NCBI GenBank assembly: GCA_023436225.1
Contig: JAEZKA010000063.1
Span: 1-64,000, forward strand
Direction of reading: 5' to 3'
Length of the DNA stretch: 64,000 nt
Origin: Bacillota bacterium
GTDB lineage: Bacteria; Bacillota; Clostridia; Lachnospirales; Lachnospiraceae
The notes under the pieces are model-generated. The model was not told where the DNA came from and did not search any database. It worked only from the letters and a program-made list of their open reading frames with translations. Below, in pieces: positions 32,723-41,475 of this stretch (the first letter of the stretch is position 1; each line of letters opens with the position of its first letter). Both the position numbers and the translations under genes were made by a program.

Positions 32723-34486
32723 CTATGCATAGTATTGTGCCTGAGTATGCCACATTTTACTATAAAGACCGTTCTTTCCTTCCAATTCCTTATGGGTTCC
32801 GTATTCGACCAGCTCTCCATGATCAAATACTGCAATGTGATCACAGAAGCGGCAGGAGGATAGGCGATGTGAGATATAGATTGCTGTCTTATTATTAACC
32901 AGCTCATTAAACCGGGTATATATCTCGAACTCGGCGTAGGGATCCAGAGCAGCCGTTGGTTCATCCAGAATTACAATCGGTGAGTCCTTATAGATTGCCC
33001 TCGCAATAGCCAGCTTCTGATTCTCCCCTCCTGATAATTCTACTCCCCCTTTATCAAAATTCTTATAGATCGAGGTCTCAATTCCCTGCTCCAGTTTATC
33101 TATTCTATCCTTTAAGCCAGCTTTCTCCAGTGCATGATGAAGCCTCCTGCCCTCCGTATCACGATAGAAGGAGATGTTCTCCTTAACTGAGAAGGAGAAT
33201 AGCTTGAAATCCTGGAATACAACTGCCAATAAGCGATTATATTCCTCCCTGCTATATTCCCTTATACTTACCCCGTTAATCAGTATTTCTCCCTCCTGTG
33301 GCTCATAAAGCTTACAAAGTAGCTTGATGAAGGTAGTTTTACCGGCACCATTCTGACCGACGATAGAGAGCTTCTCACCACTGCGGATCGTAAGGGACAC
33401 ATTTCTCAGTGTATATTCCTCACTCCTGGGATACTTGAAGGAGACATTACGAAATTCAATTTCTATCCCCTCCTTCTTCTCGATCTTCTTGGTTCCTTGG
33501 TCACTTTTCGTGGGTAATTGTTCAAACTCCAGATACTGTTCCAGATACTTGCAATTCTGTATAAATTCTACGAAATTGAACAATATTCCATAGACACTTG
33601 CAGAGAAATTATTGGCAGCCGCAATATACATCGTAAAATCGCCAATTCCAATCAAACCCTTCAGTACCTGCCACGCCATATAGGCATATACCACCAGCAT
33701 CTGAACCTGAACATTAATCGCCGATATCCCGTCAGCCTTCCCGTACTTCGGAAAGTATTCACTGAATTGCTCGAATGACTTCGTATTATACGCATTTACC
33801 TTTTTAAGAATATAAGGAGCCATATGATAGATTCTAATATCCTTTGCAAAGGAAAAATCGCTGATGAGTGTAATATAATAGCCTATTTTTCGGTTTAAGG
33901 GGATTAAGCCCTGATACATCTCAAAAAAAAGATTCTGCTCCGTCTTAAGCAGTGATGCATTGATCAGCATGATAGCTACAATAATCAACAAGAGATAGAT
34001 ATTAAGGGTAGCTACAATAGCCGCCAATCCTACGATTGTAATGATACTCTGTAGCAGATTAATCATACTGCTAAACATCCTCCACAGTACACCGTGGTTA
34101 TTGATTGGGAAAATTGCCTTCTCCTTCTTATCCAGTATCTCAGGATTCTCCAGATTCTCATAATCCATACTCATGATATGTTTTCCCATATGAAGCTCAA
34201 AGCTGTTCACCATTGCAAAGTTCGCGATTTCTACCTTGGTATCAAGGAACTTAATCAGCAGATTAAAGATCCCGTTTCCGATTATTGTCATTGCCACATA
34301 AAGCATCAATGGACCGACACGCTTCTCTCCCATTAATTCATCAATAATGAACTTCGGCATGATAATATTCAGAAACGGAGATAATGCCTTTATAATCGCC
34401 GTACTATACAACAATGGGATATAGGTATTTGACATTTTGCCGGCCAGCTTTAGAAAATGGAGTGCAATCCTTATATTCTTCCTCAT
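32723..34486 (-). CDS. ABC exporter, permease-ATPase fusion (subunit 2)
   Basis: 587 residues: six-helix type IV exporter domain (about 1-320), then an ATPase with Walker A GQNGAGKTT, signature LSGGENQK, Walker B IVILDEPTAALD and H-loop YISHR. All catalytic residues look intact. Its start overlaps the stop of the partner gene by 4 bp (ATGA), so the two are made together, most likely as a heterodimer of the MsbA/LmrA class. Cargo unknown; peptide or lipid export is usual. Context with bactofilin-like genes hints at an envelope role. Confidence 0.92.
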   Translation of the reverse strand: MRKNIRIALHFLKLAGKMSNTYIPLLYSTAIIKALSPFLNIIMPKFIIDELMGEKRVGPLMLYVAMTIIGNGIFNLLIKFLDTKVEIANFAMVNSFELHMGKHIMSMDYENLENPEILDKKEKAIFPINNHGVLWRMFSSMINLLQSIITIVGLAAIVATLNIYLLLIIVAIMLINASLLKTEQNLFFEMYQGLIPLNRKIGYYITLISDFSFAKDIRIYHMAPYILKKVNAYNTKSFEQFSEYFPKYGKADGISAINVQVQMLVVYAYMAWQVLKGLIGIGDFTMYIAAANNFSASVYGILFNFVEFIQNCKYLEQYLEFEQLPTKSDQGTKKIEKKEGIEIEFRNVSFKYPRSEEYTLRNVSLTIRSGEKLSIVGQNGAGKTTFIKLLCKLYEPQEGEILINGVSIREYSREEYNRLLAVVFQDFKLFSFSVKENISFYRDTEGRRLHHALEKAGLKDRIDKLEQGIETSIYKNFDKGGVELSGGENQKLAIARAIYKDSPIVILDEPTAALDPYAEFEIYTRFNELVNNKTAIYISHRLSSCRFCDHIAVFDHGELVEYGTHKELEGKNGLYSKMWHTQAQYYA

Positions 34487-36285
34487 GCAATCGCCTCCTC
34501 TTTGTAATACTTCGCCTGGGTTTCATACATATCCCGATACTTGCCCTGCTTCGCTAATAGCTCTGCGTGGGAACCGTATTCAATAATCTCGCCTTGCTCA
34601 AACATGGCGATGGCGTCACAGAATATGGTGGAGGCTAGACGGTGAGAGATATAAATCGCCGTCTTCTGTCCAACCATCTGATTAAAATTCAGATAGGTTT
34701 GATATTCGGCCAGTGCATCTAAAGCAGCTGTCGGTTCATCCAGTACCATGATCGGTCCATTCTTATAAAGAGCACGTGCGATGGAGATCTTCTGATTCTC
34801 ACCACCGGACAGCTCTACCCCCTCATCATCTAAGAACTTTAAGAGGCTGGTATCAGCTCCATTTGCTAGAGATGCAATCTTCTCTGCCACCCCAGCCTGC
34901 TCCAGAGCCTGAGTCAATCGATCTGTATCAATGTCCTCTTTCTCCTCCAGTGCAACATTCTCACCAGCAGAGAATGCAAGTATCTTAACCTCTTGAAATA
35001 CAGCAGAGAAAAGTCTTAAATACTCTTCTTTATTAAAACACTTAATGTTTATGCCTCCCAGCAGGATCTCTCCTTCTGTCACATCATACAAGCGGCATAG
35101 CAACTTAACAAAGGTCGTCTTACCGGCGCCGTTATGCCCGACAATGGCTAACCTCTGGCCAATCGGAATCTTTAGATTCAGATTCTTGTAGATATCAACC
35201 TCACTGCCCGGATACCGGAAGGATACATTTCGAAACTCAATCTCATAGGGTCCCTTAGGTAATGGTACGCTATCTCCGTTCTCCTTCTCTGATTGCTCTA
35301 TGAATTTACGGAAATCACAGACATCCAGATTCTGTGCTCTGATGTGTGCAATATCCCCAATCAGCCGATTAATCCATTCTGCAAAGCCGGCAATCGCTGA
35401 AAAATACATTGTGACCTCCGGGATGGTCAGCCTGCCTGTTATCACCAGATTGATAAGGTATGCATAAATGACCCCCTCCCGGATAATTAACAATATTACG
35501 TCGATTAATCCAGCTCTGAAATATTGGAATCGAATCTTCTTATGGATTTCCAATCTTCTTCCCTTATATTCCTGAAACAGACCGGCTATCCACCCTGATA
35601 GTCCGTTGATACGCAGCTCTTTTCCATAGGCAAAATTATACATCAAATCATAAATGTATCCGGAGCGGCGGTCATTTTCTGAAATCTCATCCTTCTTATC
35701 ATGCTCATATTTTCTCGCCCGGTAAGTAAAGTAAAAGGATACTGTAATATTTGCGATCAGATATAGCAACACATATCCATTGAGCATGGAAATGATTGTC
35801 ATATATCCCAGAATGGCGAAGAGACTACCTCCCAAGAAGAAAAGCTTATGCAGCATACCTTCGATGCCGTTCTGATCATTGTTGAGGCATCGGAAGGCTG
35901 TCTCTTTATCATTAAGAAAGTCCGGATTTTCGGTATTTTGAAAGTCAGTCTCCATGCATTTTATATGATGCAGCTTCATAAATTGAAAACGGACGTAAGT
36001 CATCCTCGGATAATAAGCCTGATTGATATAGGACTTGCCAAAGCCCGCTAATGCACCAATCAGAAAATACAATATTAATAATATAAGCAGGACATTAAAG
36101 CGCTGATCATACATCAGCTCCTGAAGAATAAATCTCGGGAACACGACATTGATGAGTGGTAATATTCCCGATGTTATTGTAAATATTGTGAACAGAACAA
36201 AGATATGCTTATCGGTAGACCATGCCATTGAGACCACATAGCTGATATTCTGCCAGGTACTATATCTCGGTTTTTTCTTTTTCAT
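34483..36285 (-). CDS. ABC exporter, permease-ATPase fusion (subunit 1)
   Basis: 600 residues, same architecture as the overlapping partner: six membrane helices to about 320, Walker A GHNGAGKTT, signature LSGGENQK, Walker B IMVLDEPTAALD, H-loop YISHR. The signature and Walker B match the partner nearly word for word, so the pair arose by duplication. Start at 36285 after AGGTCGTT (GGAGGTCG on the reverse strand). A 164-bp gap with no strong terminator separates it from the bactofilin genes, so one transcript is possible. Confidence 0.92.
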   Translation of the reverse strand: MKKKKPRYSTWQNISYVVSMAWSTDKHIFVLFTIFTITSGILPLINVVFPRFILQELMYDQRFNVLLILLILYFLIGALAGFGKSYINQAYYPRMTYVRFQFMKLHHIKCMETDFQNTENPDFLNDKETAFRCLNNDQNGIEGMLHKLFFLGGSLFAILGYMTIISMLNGYVLLYLIANITVSFYFTYRARKYEHDKKDEISENDRRSGYIYDLMYNFAYGKELRINGLSGWIAGLFQEYKGRRLEIHKKIRFQYFRAGLIDVILLIIREGVIYAYLINLVITGRLTIPEVTMYFSAIAGFAEWINRLIGDIAHIRAQNLDVCDFRKFIEQSEKENGDSVPLPKGPYEIEFRNVSFRYPGSEVDIYKNLNLKIPIGQRLAIVGHNGAGKTTFVKLLCRLYDVTEGEILLGGINIKCFNKEEYLRLFSAVFQEVKILAFSAGENVALEEKEDIDTDRLTQALEQAGVAEKIASLANGADTSLLKFLDDEGVELSGGENQKISIARALYKNGPIMVLDEPTAALDALAEYQTYLNFNQMVGQKTAIYISHRLASTIFCDAIAMFEQGEIIEYGSHAELLAKQGKYRDMYETQAKYYKEEAIA

Positions 36286-36449
36286 AACGACCTCCGTTCT
36301 TGCATCAAAATTCTATATGTTACTTCTCTTACTGCTTATATAATGCAGTTCCGTTATGCCGGAGGAACCAAAAGTATGTTCCGCTGGCATTCAGCAGGAT
36401 TACTATCTAAATAAAGTTCCGTTGATCTCTCCCTCTGAAACTAAACTTT

Positions 36450-37556
36450 CTAGAGGCCCTGATTTATACTTTCCCCGGCTGACACATTTCCGGCGATATC
36501 ATTACAGGAGATACTTCCACCACACGATGCGTTTCTTCCAATATCCCTACATTTAATAGATCCTCCAGCAGATGCATTGCCGGAAATATCACCGCAGTTT
36601 AGATTAGAATGACATTCCACATTCAACGCTTCTCCTTCATACTTAAACTCCAAGCGGTTCTGTCCTGCCTCGCCTCGCTTCATAAGCCTTTTCCCGATAA
36701 AAGCAACCAGCCTCAGCTTCCCATCCTCTTCCCAGGGTGTCTCAACTCTATTATCATTATTCTCATGAATTAAATTCGATGAATTGCGATCGAATACTGA
36801 TTTTAGCATCAGTTCTGCCTCCTCTTCATTAATTGCAGCATCTTTATACAGATCCAGTATCTTCTTTACTGTCACATTCGCCATCTTGCTTCTCCCTTTC
36901 CCCTGAAATTCCTTTTCTTTGTTATTGGAATAAATTCTTTTGATTCTACAGGTAGGATCAATTACCATATCTCCATCACAGTAAAGTCTGTCTATGATAC
37001 AGTCCTTTCCCAACTCGACATGCCCTGCACGAACGACTCTGGATTTAATTCCACTGGCAATTAGGTTAGTGCACTCAATTTGATCCACCAGACTGTGACC
37101 CGGGCTAATGCTTCTGCCAAAATAAAGAATGGACAGTATTCTTAGACTTTTCATGATTTTATTGATCCCATTAAGATTATTATGTATGGATATTCTGTCT
37201 CCTGTCATTTTCTTGATGGTGCAATATCCGCTAAGAATTATTTCATCTGCACAGACACAACCGGTGGAGGTCAGTAATCCCTCTCCATATACTAAGTCGG
37301 CATTCAAATCCGCATGGCGAAGCTTTAACGTACCCTTGACTACCAGCCTTTTAGTTTTGATGCTCTTAAAAATCCTCGCTAAACCGTCCACCTGCAACTC
37401 CTCTGTAGTCAAATATCCTTTGCTTTTGAAGGCACCGGATACAACTACCTTCCTTGCAGTAACAGAACCCTTAAGCTTCCCCAGGCCCTCCACAAAAATA
37501 TCGTCATAATCTCCGCCATGGATCGATCCAATCCCACCTATCTTCTCATTATTCAT
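36450..37556 (-). CDS. bactofilin-like protein (YhbF-like) with Cys-rich repeat tail
   Basis: 368 residues. About 15-220 is a beta-helical polymer-forming domain (repeating VVSGAFKSKG, VDGLARIFKS, VKGTLKLRHA, VYGEGLLTSTG), as in bactofilins that build cytoskeletal or envelope filaments. A short helix near 240-265 (KKILDLYKDAAINEEEAELML) resembles a SHOCT-like segment. The last 55 residues carry about three repeats of the form C.DI.GNASAGGSI with cysteines in register. Start overlaps the upstream gene by 4 bp. B. subtilis YhbE/YhbF (BacE/BacF) affect flagellar assembly; transfer of that role is inference. Confidence 0.75.
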   Translation of the reverse strand: MNNEKIGGIGSIHGGDYDDIFVEGLGKLKGSVTARKVVVSGAFKSKGYLTTEELQVDGLARIFKSIKTKRLVVKGTLKLRHADLNADLVYGEGLLTSTGCVCADEIILSGYCTIKKMTGDRISIHNNLNGINKIMKSLRILSILYFGRSISPGHSLVDQIECTNLIASGIKSRVVRAGHVELGKDCIIDRLYCDGDMVIDPTCRIKRIYSNNKEKEFQGKGRSKMANVTVKKILDLYKDAAINEEEAELMLKSVFDRNSSNLIHENNDNRVETPWEEDGKLRLVAFIGKRLMKRGEAGQNRLEFKYEGEALNVECHSNLNCGDISGNASAGGSIKCRDIGRNASCGGSISCNDIAGNVSAGESINQGL

Positions 37557-38407
37557 ACCTTAACCACCTCATTCACCACTGCTTTATTCGAAATTGTGAT
37601 ACTTTTCCGGTATTCCACACGGTAAACAATACATAAATCTCCAATGATTATCTCGTCACCGCTAATGAACTCTGCTCTTGTATATTCCACTTCAACGTGA
37701 TCCGCTTCGATTGTTTTGATATGCACCATCTGATTTGGCTTGTTCTGCCTTCTATATGTTGTTCTTTTCGGAATTCCTCTATATACTTTATCTGCTTTAA
37801 AATCTCTTTTTATGATTACGGTGGTACCGGTCAATTGTCCAACCTTAACCGAAGCCTTAGTCAACAAGAAGATTCGATCTGCATTCACAGCCTCTGCCTC
37901 AAGGTCTGAAAAGCTATAGAAGTTCTCACATTCCAGCTCATGTAAGCTTTTTATACCAGCATAACTGATTATGTTATCAGCACGATACTCAAAATTCATT
38001 AGCAGATCACCACAGTTCTCAAAGGTATGTATATGAAATACTCCCTGCCAGCAACTATTGGTATTCTGTCTATCCTTAGAACTCCGATTACCAATCCCGT
38101 TACACAGAATTTCGCACTCCAGATAGTCAGCAGTTACAGAACCTGTAATTGTTACCGTATCACCCTTACAGATCCCTCTAAGCTTAGAATCACCGACTAC
38201 GGTGAGACTTGTGAATTGTATTTCGTTTGCAATAAACTCACCGGCACAATGCACCCTTCCTAAGAAGGACTTCACTGTCTCCACGTGACCGGCAACACTC
38301 AGATGCTTAATATGGCTGTCTCTTATCCTTAATTCCCCAGCAGCCAAGACGGTATTATAATCACCTTGAATTGCTCTATTTCCCAGGCTTATCACATTAC
38401 GCTTCAT
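37553..38407 (-). CDS. bactofilin-like protein (YhbE-like)
   Basis: 284 residues, almost entirely a beta-helix of short strands (AGELRIRDSHIKHLSVAGHVETVKS is typical), with turns every 10 to 12 residues, ending in GDEIIIGDLCIVYRVEYRKSITIS. It has the texture of polymer-forming bactofilins. No signal peptide, so cytoplasmic, perhaps membrane-associated. It overlaps its neighbours by 4 bp on both sides, between a YhbD-like regulator and a YhbF-like protein, the same order as in Bacillus. Confidence 0.72.
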   Translation of the reverse strand: MKRNVISLGNRAIQGDYNTVLAAGELRIRDSHIKHLSVAGHVETVKSFLGRVHCAGEFIANEIQFTSLTVVGDSKLRGICKGDTVTITGSVTADYLECEILCNGIGNRSSKDRQNTNSCWQGVFHIHTFENCGDLLMNFEYRADNIISYAGIKSLHELECENFYSFSDLEAEAVNADRIFLLTKASVKVGQLTGTTVIIKRDFKADKVYRGIPKRTTYRRQNKPNQMVHIKTIEADHVEVEYTRAEFISGDEIIIGDLCIVYRVEYRKSITISNKAVVNEVVKV

Positions 38408-39096
38408 ACCATATTCACTCCCATGCCCTCTGCACTAAATTGAGTGTCACTTTCCTCCTCCTGATCGAACTTGAAGTTAAAGCTGTTCCTGTATTTTAGC
38501 TTTAAGGAATTCGATAAGTCATTGATGTGAATCTCTTTCACAATACTCAACCTGCTGTCGATATAAACCTGTGCCTGTTCCTCATAGATTGTCGCATAGT
38601 AATCCTTTTGGCGGTCAAATAGTATGAGAATGTAACCGGTAGACCTCATCTTCGGTAGATAATCCTTGAGCCCCTCTATAATCTCCATAAGCTGTCCTCT
38701 TGAGATGTCCGAATGCTCCTTGAAGTCTGACAGGGCAATCATAATAAGTACTTCGATAAAGGAGAAATTATTCTTCTGAAATGCCTGGACGAAGGCTGGA
38801 ATCAAATTATCCTTAATCTCCTCAATCACCCTAAGATCCTCTGTCGTGAAATATCGTTCTGCCACCTCCGGCGAGAGTATCTTTGCCAGCTCCTCCAGAG
38901 AATATTTATCCTTTAATTCTTGAATCGCTTTAATTCGGTTTAAAATCTTACTCCTTGGAAATATAGTCTCCTGTCCGGTAAAGGAAGGCTGCTTGATAAA
39001 CCATTCCTCGGGAATTAAACCCTCTCTCTTCCATCGGTAAAGCTGACCATAGGAAATTCCTGTCTCATTCAGTAATTCTTTCTTTGTAATTGGCAT
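38404..39096 (-). CDS. YhbD-like DUF4004 protein with MerR-type HTH
   Basis: 230 residues. The N terminus (KKELLNETGISYGQLYRWKREGLIPEEWF) is a MerR-like winged HTH and the following FTGQETIFPRSKILNRI matches YhbD of Bacillus (DUF4004). The middle is helical, the C terminus acidic. It heads the reverse-strand unit and overlaps the next gene by 4 bp. The large palindrome at 39189-39252 upstream is a fitting binding site, so it may regulate its own operon. AAAGGAG precedes the ATG. Confidence 0.82.
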   Translation of the reverse strand: MPITKKELLNETGISYGQLYRWKREGLIPEEWFIKQPSFTGQETIFPRSKILNRIKAIQELKDKYSLEELAKILSPEVAERYFTTEDLRVIEEIKDNLIPAFVQAFQKNNFSFIEVLIMIALSDFKEHSDISRGQLMEIIEGLKDYLPKMRSTGYILILFDRQKDYYATIYEEQAQVYIDSRLSIVKEIHINDLSNSLKLKYRNSFNFKFDQEEESDTQFSAEGMGVNMV

Positions 39097-39188
39097 ATTA
39101 TTCTCCTTTCTCTATCTAATCGGCTGCATTATATCCTTTATACTCATAATCAGCTGATGGTTATGAAGCAAATTTTCATTCAGTGAAT

Positions 39189-39252
39189 GTAACAATGTTA
39201 CGTTTAATTTAATATTGACAATGTAACATAACATTGTTACATTGTCAATATT
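39189..39252. promoter_or_regulatory. palindromic operator with mirrored promoters
   Basis: A perfect 18-bp inverted repeat (39211-39228/39235-39252, 6-bp centre) contains TTGACA-17-TACATT on both strands by symmetry. A second smaller palindrome, GTAAC-AAT-GTTAC, lies at 39189-39201. The shared unit TGTAACA appears repeatedly. It sits between yhbD and lgt and could serve both directions. Confidence 0.65.
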
Positions 39253-39541
39253 GTTTTACCATATTTTTCAAAATATTTTCGAACCATGACCAAATCTTAA
39301 TTTCAGTTACTTTCACATCCTAGTCAAATTTGAAGATATGAGTTAGATCAAGGAATCAATGGAAAGCACGCTTTGCGAAGTATTTGCATTTTCATATACG
39401 ACATTGTGGTGTGAACTGTAACTATTTATGTAACTATTTAATATATATTTTCCAAACATATATTTTCTTTTTACTAAAAATTATGTATACTAGTTAAGAA
39501 CATGCTTCATACTTACATATCTATTGAAAGGATCTGAGAAA

Positions 39542-40339
39542 ATGAAGAACGAATTATTAACGATTGGACCTGTAACAATCTACGGTTATGGTCTGATGAT
39601 TGCGATTGGAGCGCTCTCCGCTTATATCACCTCAGAATATCGTGCCAAGAAAAAGGGCATGAAATATGAATTGATTTTCAACCTTTTTATCTGGGCACTT
39701 GTTGGAGGTATACTCGGGGCAAAGCTCCTGTATTACATAACTCAGATAAAAGAGATTATCGCCGATCCTTCCCTATTGTTGGATATCTCACACGGTTTTG
39801 TCGTATACGGCGGTATCATCGGCGGCATCTTCTCCGGCTATCTGTATATTAGAAAGCAGAAGCTGAATTTCTTAGAATACTTCGATCTCGTTATGCCTTC
39901 CATCGCTCTGGCTCAGGGCTTCGGAAGACTCGGCTGTGTATTGGCTGGCTGCTGCTATGGTATTGAGACAGATAGCGCCTTCCACATCATCTTCCACGAA
40001 TCGGATTTTGCACCGAATAATGTGACGTTAATTCCTACCCAACCAATCTCCAGTGCCTTAGACTTCCTGAATTTCTTCGCTCTGATTTTAATTGCCAGAA
40101 AGACGAAGGCCAAGGGTCAGGTAGCCGGTTTCTATCTAACCTTTTATAGCGCCGGACGTTTCATTCTTGAGTTTTTCCGTGGAGACTTAGAGCGTGGTGC
40201 CATTGGATCTTTATCGACCTCACAGTTTATCGCGATCTTCCTCTTCCTAATCGGTCTTGGTATCGTGATTGTAACTGGGGTGCGTTCCGGAAGGACTTCC
40301 GCTACCGCAGAAGCGGAAGAAACAACAGATGAAAGTTAA
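39542..40339 (+). CDS. lgt: prolipoprotein diacylglyceryl transferase
   Basis: 265 residues from ATG 39542, with AAAGGA 9 nt upstream; the TTG at 39524 is unlikely. Polytopic membrane enzyme that attaches diacylglycerol to the lipobox Cys of prolipoproteins. Seen: IYGYGLMIAIG, SHGFVVYGGIIGG, the Lgt signature arginine-glycine segment as GFGRLGCVLAGCCYG (a Clostridial Cys-rich variant) and GRFILEFFRGD. A likely client is the lipoprotein at 26725-27162. 39253-39541 contains no gene. Confidence 0.93.
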   Translation: MKNELLTIGPVTIYGYGLMIAIGALSAYITSEYRAKKKGMKYELIFNLFIWALVGGILGAKLLYYITQIKEIIADPSLLLDISHGFVVYGGIIGGIFSGYLYIRKQKLNFLEYFDLVMPSIALAQGFGRLGCVLAGCCYGIETDSAFHIIFHESDFAPNNVTLIPTQPISSALDFLNFFALILIARKTKAKGQVAGFYLTFYSAGRFILEFFRGDLERGAIGSLSTSQFIAIFLFLIGLGIVIVTGVRSGRTSATAEAEETTDES

Positions 40340-40455
40340 CATAGTTCATTCACAACACGCTCTCGCTTGAATGAGTCTCGTAACGGTACGTAGGAACACA
40401 AAATACGTGTTCCAGGTACCGACGGCCTCATACAGTTGCTCAACAAACTATGTTA
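40337..40455 (+). ncRNA. structured 3' region after lgt, possible RNA element
   Basis: Closing stem TAACATAGTT (40337-40346) / AACTATGTTA (40446-40455), a hairpin TCATTC/GAATGA (40346-40351/40369-40374), and a two-part arm GGTAC/GTACC (40385-40389/40416-40420) enclosing GGAACAC/GTGTTCC (40393-40399/40407-40413). Together they form a plausible three-way junction. It begins at the lgt stop codon. I match it to no known RNA family. Confidence 0.4.
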
Positions 40456-40533
40456 TGTATCACTCTGGTATCACTTTCTATGTGCAAATTGATGTATATA
40501 AGTTTATTGAGGGATTTCAAATCCTATACTTTA

Positions 40534-40605
40534 AAAGGCTGTCATACAGCTTCTGAACTATGTCTCCTCTAGGATGATTGTTCAAATCGCTGTATGGCAG
40601 CCTTT
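40534..40605 (+). terminator. 17-bp hairpin terminator downstream of lgt
   Basis: AAAGGCTGTCATACAGC (40534-40550) pairs with 40589-40605 with a single G-U and is followed by CTTTC; loop of 38 nt. It likely ends the lgt transcript and the structured region before it. Confidence 0.65.
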
Positions 40606-40660
40606 CTTTCTTAGTTCTACAATTGGGATTCTAGCATACCAATTATAATTCATTATTTAG

Positions 40661-41332
40661 TCAATTTGTGGATAACAACTCTAAGGCCGACTTATCTCTC
40701 AGGGCATTTACAAAGTCTTCGGCTGTGTTAATCTCGTGATCAAATACCATTCCTCCCCTTGCCAGATCCTCCAGCTCATGAAAATCCGAGCCTGAACTCA
40801 TCATAAGGGAATGCTCCTTCGCAAAAGCAAATGAGAATTCATCGTGGGAATTATGTCTACCATTGCCGTTATAAACTTCAACGCCATGAATATCCTCCGG
40901 TGCTGCTACAATCATATGCTTTCGGTAGGGATGCGCCTGAATAATAAGGATGTTCTCTTTCTCTATGAGCTTCTTAAATCCCTTCAAGCCTAACGTATAT
41001 AATTCCTTATGCTCCTTAAGAAATCCCTCGGTAATCCCATAGACCAGATAGTCATTGGGGTTTTCCGTAAAACGAAGCTCTAGACCCAGGAATACCTTTA
41101 ACCCCTGCTTAGTTCCTTCCTCCGATGCATGATGATAGCCTCGCAGAAATTGATCTATCTTCTCATCCCAGGACAAGTCTACCAAATTATCGAAATAGAG
41201 ATCAAAATAATGATCGGTAATAATAATACCATGATATCCGGCTTCCTTATATAAGCGGACAATTTCTCTTGCCTCGATTCTTCCACAGGAACTGGTCTCC
41301 ACGGTATGAATATGTGTATCTATTTTGAACAT
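40661..41332 (-). CDS. PHP-domain metal-dependent phosphoesterase
   Basis: 223 residues from ATG 41332, which follows GAGGGG; the longer frame to 41392 has no site. PHP motifs: HxH in DTHIHTVE (His7, His9), GIIITDHY, QAHPYR and the C-terminal SDFHELED. These supply the trinuclear metal site of histidinol-phosphatase or nucleotide phosphoesterases. The function is not more exactly known. It is alone, with its own start region. Confidence 0.85.
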   Translation of the reverse strand: MFKIDTHIHTVETSSCGRIEAREIVRLYKEAGYHGIIITDHYFDLYFDNLVDLSWDEKIDQFLRGYHHASEEGTKQGLKVFLGLELRFTENPNDYLVYGITEGFLKEHKELYTLGLKGFKKLIEKENILIIQAHPYRKHMIVAAPEDIHGVEVYNGNGRHNSHDEFSFAFAKEHSLMMSSGSDFHELEDLARGGMVFDHEINTAEDFVNALRDKSALELLSTN

Positions 41333-41420
41333 AATGTGTCCCCTCTCTGATGTAATGTTAACCATTATACAATATTCTTCTGATAATCGCAATTTTTCTC
41401 ATTGACCAACATTCGCAAGC

Positions 41421-41459
41421 AGGGGGCTTTGCATACGCGATCCGACTGCAAAACCCCCT
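41421..41459 (-). terminator. terminator of the chemoreceptor gene
   Basis: Reverse-strand stem AGGGGGTTTTGCA / TGCAAAGCCCCCT with one G-U, loop of 13 nt. It lies 16 bp after the chemoreceptor stop. Confidence 0.75.
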
Positions 41460-41475
41460 ACTTTTATTAAGTAAC

